NCBI GenBank assembly: GCA_945893045.1
Contig: CAMDEA010000010.1
Coordinates: 22,705-86,704 of the forward strand
Direction: 5' to 3'
DNA length: 64,000 nucleotides
Source of the DNA: Planctomyces sp. SH-PL62
Lineage (GTDB): Bacteria > Planctomycetota > Planctomycetia > Planctomycetales > Planctomycetaceae
Shown: one piece after another, positions 27,574 through 35,537 of the stretch
Layout: the number at the start of each line of letters is the position of its first letter
Position numbering within the stretch: the first letter of the stretch is position 1
The notes under the pieces: generated by a model
Told to the model about the DNA's origin: nothing
Seen by the model: the letters and a program-made list of their open reading frames with translations, nothing else
Databases searched by the model: none
Program-made: the position numbers and the translations under genes

Positions 27574-28593
27574 TCAAGGATCGGCTCGCGAGAACGACAG
27601 GGTGATGGACTTTGAAATGCGGCCATCGCCGGTCAAGTTCATCGGGACCGTCGAGGATTTCTTGGGCTTCGCTCGGCCCCCTTGTTCTTCGGTCAGGAAG
27701 TCGATTTGTACTTCCGTGCCGCGGCCGTCGCCGTTGTCGTCGAGCAATGGGTGCTCGGTCGCCAGAAACTCTCGTTCCAGGTAAGACTGCGCGAGATTGC
27801 GGGCGACGGTGACGTACAAATCAAACAGCGAGATCGTGCCGTCCTGGTCGATGTCGAACTCCTTCGCTTCGGGGGGCGAGGAGAGCACACGAGCGAGTTC
27901 GTGAGGGAATTCGGTCTCGTTGGTTTCCCAGTCGGTTTCGGTGGCGCTGATGACGACTCGGCCTTTGGCGGACAGAGGTTTGACGTAGTAACCGCTCGTC
28001 GGCGTGGTGATGCAGAAGACTTGTTCGCGCGCCGTCAGATCGGCAAACAGCTTGGCGAATTCTGTTTGTTGAATGTCCGGCCCCGGCAGGTTCAGCCACG
28101 AGTGCTTGCCGTCGTAATGACTGTGACCCACGACGATCACCCACAGCGTATCGTTCGGCTGCAGCTTCGCGCCCAGAGCCGTGACGCTCTTTTCGAGTTC
28201 CTCGCGCGTCGCTCGGCCGGCAGACTTGATGATGTCCGTGTCCGAGTCGATCGGCTCATCACCGAAGAGCACCTGCACGTCGGCGAATCCGAGCCGCTTG
28301 GAAAGTCCCTCGTGCAGCTTGGTCATGGTGTCGGAATACAGCTTGTGATGGGCCGCATCGCCGCTGAGTCCACAAACGAGGAGCGCGCGCTTCGTGCCGG
28401 CGGTGCGTTCGGAACCGTTCGGTGGTTCGGTCGCGAAAGCCAATCCCGTCAGCGTGAACAACCACGAAACTGCAACGACACTCACCCGATGCGCAAGTGA
28501 GGGATCAAAAACAATCACCAACCTAAACAACCCCTCGCTTACGCATCGGGTTAGTTTTGAAACTGCCACTCGTACTACGCGATGCATTGTCAT
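27574..28593 (-). CDS. C13/caspase-like protein lacking the catalytic cysteine (putative pseudo-peptidase)
   Basis: This gene encodes 339 aa, with an export signal in residues about 38-55 (VSVVAVSWLFTLTGLAFA). The caspase-like fold is visible: ALLVCGLSGDAAHHKLYSDT (about 70), LWVIVVGHSHYDGKHSWLNL (about 149), then ITTPTSGYYVKPLSAKGRVV (about 193) and ATETDWETNETEFPHELARV. In C13 peptidases the His is in GHG and the nucleophile in xCxSG. Here the residues are GHS and T-P-T-S-G, so no Cys is in place. FDIDQDGTISLFDLY and DDNGDGRG are EF-hand/dockerin-like ends. The start overlaps the previous stop (ATGA). A palindromic element (28481-28553) is translated as residues 14-37, before the signal helix. 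Confidence 0.8.
   Translation of the reverse strand: MTMHRVVRVAVSKLTRCVSEGLFRLVIVFDPSLAHRVSVVAVSWLFTLTGLAFATEPPNGSERTAGTKRALLVCGLSGDAAHHKLYSDTMTKLHEGLSKRLGFADVQVLFGDEPIDSDTDIIKSAGRATREELEKSVTALGAKLQPNDTLWVIVVGHSHYDGKHSWLNLPGPDIQQTEFAKLFADLTAREQVFCITTPTSGYYVKPLSAKGRVVISATETDWETNETEFPHELARVLSSPPEAKEFDIDQDGTISLFDLYVTVARNLAQSYLEREFLATEHPLLDDNGDGRGTEVQIDFLTEEQGGRAKPKKSSTVPMNLTGDGRISKSITLSFSRADP
28481..28553. repeat. Palindromic element within the leader of the C13-like gene
   Basis: CTCACCCGATGCGCAAGTGA GGG at 28481-28503 is answered by CCCTCGCTTACGCATCGGGT TAG to 28553, about 80% paired, with a 26-nt loop. It belongs to the TAACCCGACGCGTCAGCGAG sequence family. Confidence 0.75.
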
Positions 28594-29441
28594 TCGCCTT
28601 TCTTGGGCACATCGTCGAGAACGCTCAGATCCAACGGGCGGCCCAGAGAGCGGTGGGTGGATCGCGGATCGTTGTTGGCCGGGAAGCGGTCGGCGTGCCA
28701 GACGACGGTGTCTTTGTGGCGTGCCTCAAGCTCTCCGGAGGTTCGGCGAACGAACGCGAATTGCCATTCGAAGCCGGCTCCCTTTTTGAACGCTTCGAGG
28801 AGCAGCAACGATTCCGGATCGGTCCCTTGCACGAACGCGAACACGGCACCGTCGAGCACATCGCTCCGTTTGCTGTCGTAGCGATAGAGCGGTTGCGGCA
28901 ACAACCGCAGCTCTTCGCGGTCGCTCTTGTTGGCTTTCCAACCGAGCATCGTCGAAGAGAATTGGCTCGCCAGCGTCTTCATCTGCCGCAACCGCGCGAC
29001 GGGCATCTCGGCCGGAGCGTCGGCGGCGAGGATCGACTGAAACTGCACGCCGATCTTTTCAGGACTCCAGACGACCACGCCGTCCCGCTTTGCCAGCAAT
29101 GTGCCTCGCGACAACGAATCGAATTCGTGAATGAGCGACTTCTCCCACGGATAAACACAGCAGACCGCTTCCGGACGGCCATCCGCGAGATACAGCACCG
29201 TCATTCCGTCTTCGGACCCGCGTGTGTTGTTCGTCCAACGCAGAACCACCTTCGCGGTCATCGGTGTCGCCGACCGCTCGTTCGCGAACAGTTCATCCCA
29301 CGCGAGCGACTCGTCCATCAGCTTCCGCAACGGCGATGCGGTTTTCTTCGCAGCGGTGTCTGCAGACGTCTTGGCCGCCTCTTGTGCGAGACCACTGGCC
29401 GCGCCGATCAGCGTGAGCATCACCAGAGCGATGAACTTCAT
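28590..29441 (-). CDS. Array paralog 1: exported protein of the GTDPE family
   Basis: This gene encodes 283 aa from ATG at 29441, which overlaps the paralog 2 stop (ATGA). The signal peptide is MKFIALVMLTLIGAASGLAQ. Family block 1 is VVLRWTNNTRG (65-75) with LADGRP (85-90); HEFDSL is at 105-110. Block 2 is ELRLLPQPLYRY (177-188) and DGAVFAFVQGTDPE (197-210) followed by LLLLEA. No catalytic motif is visible. It is the last array copy and is coupled to the C13-like gene. Family role unknown; 'GTDPE' is my own label taken from the conserved segment. Confidence 0.9.
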   Translation of the reverse strand: MKFIALVMLTLIGAASGLAQEAAKTSADTAAKKTASPLRKLMDESLAWDELFANERSATPMTAKVVLRWTNNTRGSEDGMTVLYLADGRPEAVCCVYPWEKSLIHEFDSLSRGTLLAKRDGVVVWSPEKIGVQFQSILAADAPAEMPVARLRQMKTLASQFSSTMLGWKANKSDREELRLLPQPLYRYDSKRSDVLDGAVFAFVQGTDPESLLLLEAFKKGAGFEWQFAFVRRTSGELEARHKDTVVWHADRFPANNDPRSTHRSLGRPLDLSVLDDVPKKGE

Positions 29442-30262
29442 GGCGTCGGTTCCTTGGATTTCGGGAGTCGTTCTTGCGTGACCGATTCCGCCCAATACGA
29501 ACTGTTCTGGCTCGCCGACAATTCTTTGGCGGTCCAAACCTCTTTGTCATCGAGCCGCAGCTTGAGCGCGTAGTCGGTGAAGTTGGCCGCCGCGTAGTGC
29601 CAAACGAATTCGTCGTTCAACTTCTGAGCTTCCACCGCGAGGATCAATTCGGGGTCCGTCCCCTGACAAAAGACGCTGAGACTGCCGCCGATCACCGTCG
29701 TGGGTGGCTCGATGTCGAACTGATAGATCGGTTTGGCGAGCAGCCGCAGCTCCCAGCGACCGCCTTTGTGGTCGATGCTCTCGGCCTGAAAGCGGCGCAT
29801 GATCTCGCGAGCCTGACGCTGCCGGCCCGTCGCGGTCTTGTCCGCGCGCGGTGCGTTGGGGACCGCCTGCCACTTCAATCCAGCGATGGGCGAGCGCCAA
29901 TGCAACTTGCTTCGCCAATGAGCCTCGATCGGCTGGTTCGCGAGCGAATGAAACTCATGCACGACGGATCGCAAATCGTCTTGAACCGTGAAGGCGAACG
30001 TCGTCCCCAGCACCGCTGGCCGCTTGTCACGATCCACCCACAAATAGACCGCGCCGATGTCATCGCCGCGCACCGGCTGACTGTGACGAAACACCGCCTG
30101 CGGCAGCATCGTGAACTTGTCATCCGCCCCGTTCTCCGGGTGAATGACGTAATCCTGAGCATGTTGCAGGCTGACCTTGAGCCACGCCTCAACCAGCTCC
30201 TTGTCGCGTGGGATCGGATCGGCTCCGGGAATCAACAGGATCGTAAGCAAGAAGGCGTTCAT
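29438..30262 (-). CDS. Array paralog 2: exported protein of the GTDPE family
   Basis: This gene encodes 274 aa from ATG at 30262. The hydrophobic leader MNAFLLTILLIPGADP is short but plausible as a signal. Block 1 is divergent (VFRHSQPVRG, with DKRPAVLG); HEFHSL is intact. Block 2 is ELRLLAKPIYQF and LSVFCQGTDPE, then LAVEAQKL. It carries an EDK-type ending with DDKEVW. It starts 53 bp after the paralog 3 stop. The frame extends to 30319, where it would overlap paralog 3, but the leader favours the inner start. Confidence 0.88.
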   Translation of the reverse strand: MNAFLLTILLIPGADPIPRDKELVEAWLKVSLQHAQDYVIHPENGADDKFTMLPQAVFRHSQPVRGDDIGAVYLWVDRDKRPAVLGTTFAFTVQDDLRSVVHEFHSLANQPIEAHWRSKLHWRSPIAGLKWQAVPNAPRADKTATGRQRQAREIMRRFQAESIDHKGGRWELRLLAKPIYQFDIEPPTTVIGGSLSVFCQGTDPELILAVEAQKLNDEFVWHYAAANFTDYALKLRLDDKEVWTAKELSASQNSSYWAESVTQERLPKSKEPTP

Positions 30263-30315
30263 GGGATTGATTCTGTCGTTGCGGGAGTCATCTCGTTCCG
30301 TGAATCCAACCGTCC

Positions 30316-31197
30316 TCACGGATTGTCGAACTTGAAGCTGGTGTACGGCAACTTGTGAGTCGTCGCCACATCTCGGAACGGCAGGATGTCACAGTGCCAT
30401 GCTTGCCGGCCGTTGTGTTCGACGTTGATCTCGATGCTGTTCATGCGAGCGACCGCGAATTGCCATTGCGCCGCAGCCAGATCGGCTGGCTTGTAAGTCT
30501 CCAGCAACAGCCAGGCATCCGGATCGGTCCCTTGCACGAAGACGAACAGCGCGCCGTCGAGCAGTTCGGCCGAGGTTTGGTCTTTGTCCAACTCGTAGCG
30601 ATACACCGGTTGCGTGAGTTGTCGGAGTTCCGCCTTCAAGCCTTCGCGATCGACGCTGCGCGCGGTGAACTGCCGCGCGAGTTGCCGCATCTGCGTCAGC
30701 CGTCCCGCCGGAGTCGCGGCGACGGCGGGAGCATCCGGCACCGCAGCGAAGACGACTCCCGGCTGCGTCGATCGCCAAACTTCGCGCAATTCGTGCTTGG
30801 CCGCGATCTCGCCCACCGACAGTGAATGAAACTCGTGCGACATGTGTTTGAACGGCGAGAACCACTTGAACAACGACCCGACGACCACCGGCCGGCCGCG
30901 ATCGGTCCACAGAAAAACATTGCCGTAGACCTGACCTCGTTCGGGGTTCGACCAACGCAAGATCGGCTGCTCGCGCAACACGGCTGGCTGATCGACGCCG
31001 CGAATCTCGAACTCGTACTTCTTGGCTGCCTCGCGAGTCATCGTGAACGCCGCTTCGATGTTTTGTTTTTCGGCGCTGTCGGAAGTCACGGGCTTCGGAA
31101 CGGCAGGGTCTTCGGCAAGCAGCACGGTCATCAACCACAGAGTGACGAATCCGCCGCTGAGCAATCCCGCCGCCACCCATCGCAGAATGCATCGCAT
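30316..31197 (-). CDS. Array paralog 3: exported protein of the GTDPE family
   Basis: This gene encodes 293 aa with an N-terminal hydrophobic segment (VAAGLLSGGFVTLWLMTVLL) that is a signal peptide or anchor. Block 1 is a near-consensus copy: QPILRWSNPERG, FLWTDRGRPVVVGS. SHEFHSLS follows. Block 2 is ELRQLTQPVYRYELD and DGALFVFVQGTDPD, with LLLETY. It most resembles paralog 7 (shared RWSNP, WTDxGRP, RWFSP-like KWFSP). It lies 4 bp downstream of the M56 sensor gene, so it is co-transcribed with it. Confidence 0.9.
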   Translation of the reverse strand: MRCILRWVAAGLLSGGFVTLWLMTVLLAEDPAVPKPVTSDSAEKQNIEAAFTMTREAAKKYEFEIRGVDQPAVLREQPILRWSNPERGQVYGNVFLWTDRGRPVVVGSLFKWFSPFKHMSHEFHSLSVGEIAAKHELREVWRSTQPGVVFAAVPDAPAVAATPAGRLTQMRQLARQFTARSVDREGLKAELRQLTQPVYRYELDKDQTSAELLDGALFVFVQGTDPDAWLLLETYKPADLAAAQWQFAVARMNSIEINVEHNGRQAWHCDILPFRDVATTHKLPYTSFKFDNP

Positions 31198-31201
31198 GGC
31201 A

Positions 31202-33295
31202 TTACTTCACGGGAGGAATGGGGTTCGCGAACAAGTCGCGGAGCGCGGCCAACGGCGACGGCTCTTCGCTGGTCGTCGGTTCTTCCGCGACGAAGATCGC
31301 TTCGCGCAGTGCCGGGTTGTCCGGCGAAAACGCCGCCGCCGAGACGATGTTCTTATCCGCCTGTGCCGAGCCGACCACTTGCCGATTCACCAAATTCCAC
31401 AACTGCGTCTGGCCATCCCAAAGTCCGACAATCAATTCGTCGTTGCTCGCGAAAGCCAACGCGCCGGGCGAAGTCGCGCAGGTCAGAGTCGTTTCCGTTT
31501 GACCGTTGATCGCATTCAGCAGCGCGACTTCGCCGCGAGCGTTCGACATCCAATCGCCGACAGCCACCGCGAGTTGCCGACCATCCGACGAAAAGCGGAC
31601 GCAATTCACGGCGGACGGAAATGTCGGCCAGTTGGCGAGCGATGCAGCCGTCGCGAGATCAACCATCAACACGCTGCCGTCTCGACTGCCCGCCGCAATC
31701 GTGTTGCCTCGCGGCGAGACCGCGACGGAACGCAGCGCGTCGGTGTGAGTCAGCACCGTTCGCAACAATTCTCCTCGCGCCGAATCCCAAATCGTCATGC
31801 GACCGTCCTGGCCGACGGCCGCGAACCATTCCCCATCGAGCGAAAACGCGACCGCCGTGATCCGCTGATCGGAAAGATCAACCTCTGAGTTCGTCCTCAA
31901 GTCGGTCAACACGACGCGCCGAGCAGTCGTTGCTCGTACCACAAAACGACCATCGGGCGACGCCGCTGTGGACCAAACTCGCTCACCGCTTTTCATCCGA
32001 CGTGCTGGCGGAACGGAAGGGTTGTCATTGGCCAAAATGCTGGGCAACGCAGGGTCAAGCAGCCGCGTTTCGCCAGAACGCGGGTTCGTTTCCGCTGGCC
32101 CAAGTTCTGGCGAATCGTGGCGACTCAACAATGGCGACGGATCAACTTTGATCCGCAAAGGAACCGCGCTTGCCGAGCCAAACACAAACGGCTGCAACGG
32201 CAACAGCAGCGCGGCAACGAGAGAGATGACGAAGCGAGCTCGTTGCGACAGCGCTTTCGGTGCGGCTCCGCGCATGATCTTGGTCAGGCGATGCCGCAAG
32301 AAATGAGCTTGCCCCAAGCCGCAGGCGACCGGCGGCAACGCCTGACGCGATTCGCACAGGAAGTCGATCGTGTCCAGCAACGCTTCGGCATACTGACGCG
32401 GAGCGTGCGGGAACTGACTGACGACCCAGGCATCGCAGCATTCCTCTTCCGACGCTTCGATCTGCTGCTTGGCCCACCACACGATCGGATGCCACCAGAA
32501 CAACGCCGTCGCGATGAGTTCCAACACCCGCACCCAATGATCGCCTCGCGCGAAGTGAGCCAACTCGTGCGTCAACAACGTCGCGCGGGCGTCGTCGTTC
32601 AACCGCGCTTCCAGGTCTGTCGGGAACAGCAACTTCGCTCGCGAGCCGCAGCCCCACAACATCGGCGACACGGCGGCATCCACGATCAGCACGCGCGGGA
32701 CGCGGCGCAACCCCAACTCCGCGCCGAGTTGTTGAGTCTGCCTCTGTAACTCCACATTCGGAGTCGCACTGCGCAGGACTCGCCGTTGGAACCGAACCGC
32801 GCGAACGATCTGCAATGTCATCCACAAGACCGCACCGGCCAACCAGCCGCCGAGCAGCATCGGCCGCAATCCAGGACGCCCCGCCCAGAACGTGGAGCAC
32901 GTTTTCAACGTGCTCGTCAAGAACGACGGGGACTCTCGATCAACGCGACGAGGTTCGGTCTTCACGACGGGCGTCACATCCGACACGGAACGCTTCACGG
33001 GCAGCGCGGTATCGCCGACTGCGACTCTGTGTTCGAGAGGACCAGGATCGGATCCCGGCACGGGCACGTTGGAAACGTGCCCCACGTCAACGCTCCGTGA
33101 TTCGGAGGCGATTGGCGTTTCAATCGTCACCGGCAGATGGAACAGCGGCGGCGTGACAATTTTCAGCAGCACCAGCACCCACACGGCATGAGTCAACGCG
33201 GGCCGCCGAGCCAAACGACTCACCAGCAATGCCAACAACGCCAGCGGCAACACGGTCACGGCGTTGATCAAGGCGATGTTGAGCAGCGTGGTCAT
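31202..33295 (-). CDS. M56 (BlaR1-like) membrane metallopeptidase/sensor with C-terminal WD40-like domain
   Basis: This gene encodes 697 aa. Two N-terminal helices (LINAVTVLPLALLALLVSRL; HAVWVLVLLKIVTPPLF) precede a long loop and a third helix. The M56 zinc site is TLLTHELAHFARGDHW (HExxH, about 244), with the downstream EECCDAWV Glu near 284. A further helix lies near 340. Instead of a beta-lactam sensor domain, the C-terminus (about 430-690) holds WD40/propeller repeats such as SVAVSPRGNTIAAGSRDGSV. BlaR1 relatives cleave, or trigger cleavage of, BlaI-type repressors, and the repressor gene lies 18 bp upstream. Residues about 69-135 are encoded within a palindromic element (32890-33087). 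Confidence 0.9.
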   Translation of the reverse strand: MTTLLNIALINAVTVLPLALLALLVSRLARRPALTHAVWVLVLLKIVTPPLFHLPVTIETPIASESRSVDVGHVSNVPVPGSDPGPLEHRVAVGDTALPVKRSVSDVTPVVKTEPRRVDRESPSFLTSTLKTCSTFWAGRPGLRPMLLGGWLAGAVLWMTLQIVRAVRFQRRVLRSATPNVELQRQTQQLGAELGLRRVPRVLIVDAAVSPMLWGCGSRAKLLFPTDLEARLNDDARATLLTHELAHFARGDHWVRVLELIATALFWWHPIVWWAKQQIEASEEECCDAWVVSQFPHAPRQYAEALLDTIDFLCESRQALPPVACGLGQAHFLRHRLTKIMRGAAPKALSQRARFVISLVAALLLPLQPFVFGSASAVPLRIKVDPSPLLSRHDSPELGPAETNPRSGETRLLDPALPSILANDNPSVPPARRMKSGERVWSTAASPDGRFVVRATTARRVVLTDLRTNSEVDLSDQRITAVAFSLDGEWFAAVGQDGRMTIWDSARGELLRTVLTHTDALRSVAVSPRGNTIAAGSRDGSVLMVDLATAASLANWPTFPSAVNCVRFSSDGRQLAVAVGDWMSNARGEVALLNAINGQTETTLTCATSPGALAFASNDELIVGLWDGQTQLWNLVNRQVVGSAQADKNIVSAAAFSPDNPALREAIFVAEEPTTSEEPSPLAALRDLFANPIPPVK
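32890..33087. repeat. Palindromic element inside the M56 gene
   Basis: ACGTGGAGCACGTTTTCAAC GTGCTCGT at 32890-32917 is the inverted partner of ACGGGCACGTTGGAAACGTG CCCCACGT at 33060-33087, with about four mismatches. The 142-nt loop is translated and gives the peptides VGHVSNVP and LKTCSTF at its two ends. Confidence 0.8.
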
Positions 33296-33313
33296 GACGA
33301 ACCTTATGTCGCA

Positions 33314-33703
33314 CTACTTTTTCTGGTGATCCAACTCGTCCAACAATCCACGCAGCGACTTTCGATCCGCTGGCGTCAATCCGCGAGCCTTCACCAAGCT
33401 GGTCAGCAGCGGATGAATCTCTCCCTGACACAGCTTGTTGGCCGTGGTCTGCAACTGCCGAGCGATTAACACTTCGCGCGCGACGGAGGCCGAGAACTGA
33501 TGCGGCCACGTCTTGCGATTTCGCTTCACGCATTTCTTGGCTTCGAGCCGCTCCAGCAACTTTTGCACGGTCGCATTCAGCGCGGTCGTCCCTTCGGGAT
33601 ACAGCCGCTCGGTCAATTCGCGCACCGTCGCCGTCTGCGATTCCCAGAGAACTTGCAGAACGGATAACTCGGCATCCGTGACATCTTGAGGCGTGCGAGA
33701 CAT
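33314..33703 (-). CDS. blaI: BlaI/MecI/CopY family transcriptional repressor
   Basis: This gene encodes 129 aa from ATG at 33703 (MSRTPQDVTDAELSVLQVLW). The winged helix starts with DVTDAELSVLQVLWESQTAT; TTALNATVQKLLERLEAKKC is the recognition helix region, and the C-terminal dimerisation helices end LLDELDHQKK. These repressors bind as dimers to short dyads and are inactivated by cleavage when a BlaR1-type sensor fires. The M56 gene follows directly. A 19-bp dyad lies 56 bp upstream of this start (33759-33777), which suggests autoregulation. Confidence 0.93.
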   Translation of the reverse strand: MSRTPQDVTDAELSVLQVLWESQTATVRELTERLYPEGTTALNATVQKLLERLEAKKCVKRNRKTWPHQFSASVAREVLIARQLQTTANKLCQGEIHPLLTSLVKARGLTPADRKSLRGLLDELDHQKK

Positions 33704-33758
33704 CGTGCAGGCCACCATTTCTCAAAAAGGAAGAGTGCTCACTAACGGGGCGACAATC

Positions 33759-33777
33759 TACAGACACAATGTCTTAA
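33759..33777. promoter_or_regulatory. Putative BlaI operator, copy 1 (blaI promoter)
   Basis: TACAGACACAATGTCTTAA contains the perfect dyad AGACA-CAA-TGTCT (33762-33774). It lies in the 96-bp gap between paralog 4 and blaI. The same 19 bases occur in reverse orientation at 43201-43219. Known BlaI/CopY operators are TACA/TGTA-type dyads; this one is a GACA/TGTC variant, so the protein assignment is inferred. Confidence 0.7.
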
Positions 33778-33799
33778 ACTCAACCACCAATTTCGGAAC

Positions 33800-34639
33800 T
33801 TAGGGGGAGACGGTTGGAGTCTGTGGCGTCCAAAACAGCCAATAGGGATCGACGGGCTGACCGACGATGCCGGGCGTGCGGGGCTCGGTCCAGACTTCCT
33901 TACTGTCGATCGAAACGTGCAACTCGGCACTCCCCAACCGAGCGAGACTGTAACTCCAGCGCGGTGGTTGCTGGGTGGCGTGTGCTTCGATTTGCACGAG
34001 CACTTCCGGATTCGTGCCGTGCGCCAAGACAAAGACCGTGCCATCGATCAGTTTCGCCGCATCGTCCTGGTAGCGATGGACCGGCTGAACCAGCAGCCGC
34101 ATTTCAAATCGCGAGTTGTTCGGATCCCAAAATTCATGAGCTTCAAACCGGCGGCTGATCTCCTTCATCTGTCGCAGACGCACGGCCGGTTGACCGCCGA
34201 CGTCGGGCGCACCAGGAACATCCCGCAACGCAAAGTGCGACTTCTTCGGCGTCCATCGCTGGCCGGTCGGTGCCTTGAGTTGAATCAGTTCCGGCGACGT
34301 CATCGTCAACGCATGGACCCACGGCTGGTCTTTGCCGACGTTGCGGTACAGCTCCACAAATGCAACAGGCCGTCCCGACTTCCCCCACGCCCAAAGCGTT
34401 CCCGCTTCGTTGTTCCGCGCCGCGTCACCATAGGTCAGCAGCGGATTTGGCAACATGTCGATCGGTGCTTCGCGGCCTTTCACCAACGAAAGCACATTGA
34501 ACTCAGACATGTGCTCGCGGGCTTCCTTCACAGCCTGCGACGTCTCCGCCTTTTTCGGCGAGTCCTCGTCAGACAGCGCGGTCATCGCGAGTGTGAGCAG
34601 CGCTGCCAACGGGCCAATCATTGCAGAGCAACGCGACAT
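33800..34639 (-). CDS. Array paralog 4: exported protein of the GTDPE family (WG-G subtype)
   Basis: This gene encodes 279 aa from ATG at 34639 with signal MSRCSAMIGPLAALLTLAMT. Block 1 is NPLLTYGDAARNNEAGTLWAWGKSGRPVAF, split by a changed RW to TY. The HEF motif is lost (HALTMTSPEL). RWTPKKSHFALRDVPGAP and FEAHEFW link it to paralogs 9, 12 and 15. Block 2 is EMRLLVQPVHRYQDD and LIDGTVFVLAHGTNPE. It ends PYWLFW, like the NSYWR ends of that subtype. It is the last gene before the blaI operator. Confidence 0.9.
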   Translation of the reverse strand: MSRCSAMIGPLAALLTLAMTALSDEDSPKKAETSQAVKEAREHMSEFNVLSLVKGREAPIDMLPNPLLTYGDAARNNEAGTLWAWGKSGRPVAFVELYRNVGKDQPWVHALTMTSPELIQLKAPTGQRWTPKKSHFALRDVPGAPDVGGQPAVRLRQMKEISRRFEAHEFWDPNNSRFEMRLLVQPVHRYQDDAAKLIDGTVFVLAHGTNPEVLVQIEAHATQQPPRWSYSLARLGSAELHVSIDSKEVWTEPRTPGIVGQPVDPYWLFWTPQTPTVSP

Positions 34640-34650
34640 GATCGTGTTTT

Positions 34651-35532
34651 CTACTTGGAGAATTGGAACAGCTTCTTGAGCGACAATTCGCGGCTGTGGA
34701 CCAGAATGAAGAACGGCTCTTTCGGATCGTAGGGCGGCTTGCGCCACGCGACTTCCCAAACGGGCTTGCTGTCGAGCGACGCCTTCAGGGCGTAACCCGT
34801 CATCGGGGCCAGTGAGTAGTGCCAGCGATAACCGCTTTCGGACTTCAAGGCTTCGAGGACGATCATCAATTCCGGGTCCGTCCCATGAGCGTGGACGAAC
34901 AGCGTCCCGTCGAGCGTGTCGCTGTTCTCGGCTCCGAACCGAACCAGCGGTTTTGTAAGCAACCGTAATTCATCGGATTGCGGACGGCCTTCGAACTCGT
35001 CCGAGGCCATGAAGCGTTTGGCGATGTCGCGCATTTGGACAAGCCGCTGCACCGCGCCGGCCGCAGGAACGGGCGCGTCAGGAACCGGCTTCACCTCGAC
35101 GCCGGCGCGTTTGGGTTCCCAGATGTTCTTGTCGCCGCGAGAGACTCGGAACAGCACGGGAGCCAACGATTGAAACTCGTGAATCCACAGGTTGTCGCCG
35201 GTCAAAAAGACTTGCGCCCCGACCATCGGCCGGCCGGATTCGTTCTTCCAGAGAAAGAACCCGCCGTCTTGCAGACCACTTACCGGATTGGTGAATCGCA
35301 ACCGCGGCTCTGGCTCAACGGTCAGCTTGGCTTTGAAGTCCGGCCCCAGCAGAAACTCGTAGTCCTTGACCGACTTCTTCATAAACTCCAGTCGCTGCGC
35401 CGCGAGCTTTTCGGCGTCCGACTTCTCGACCGAAGTTCTGTCCGGCTTGTCCTCGGCGGACAGCGAACTGAAAAGAGACAGACTCACGAGCAACGCCGTG
35501 ACGACTCGCGTTGTGTGACAGATAGGATTCAT
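34651..35532 (-). CDS. Array paralog 5: exported protein of the GTDPE family
   Basis: This gene encodes 293 aa from ATG at 35532 with signal VVTALLVSLSLFSSLSA. Block 1 is EPRLRFTNPVSGLQDGGFFL with SGRPMVGA; HEFQSL follows. IWEPKRAGVEVKPVPDAPVP is a clean example of the linker shared by the array. Block 2 is ELRLLTKPLVRFG and LDGTLFVHAHGTDPE. It is 5 bp after the DUF1583 gene and 11 bp before paralog 4, so it is clearly part of one transcript. Confidence 0.9.
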   Translation of the reverse strand: MNPICHTTRVVTALLVSLSLFSSLSAEDKPDRTSVEKSDAEKLAAQRLEFMKKSVKDYEFLLGPDFKAKLTVEPEPRLRFTNPVSGLQDGGFFLWKNESGRPMVGAQVFLTGDNLWIHEFQSLAPVLFRVSRGDKNIWEPKRAGVEVKPVPDAPVPAAGAVQRLVQMRDIAKRFMASDEFEGRPQSDELRLLTKPLVRFGAENSDTLDGTLFVHAHGTDPELMIVLEALKSESGYRWHYSLAPMTGYALKASLDSKPVWEVAWRKPPYDPKEPFFILVHSRELSLKKLFQFSK

Positions 35533-35537
35533 GAGGC

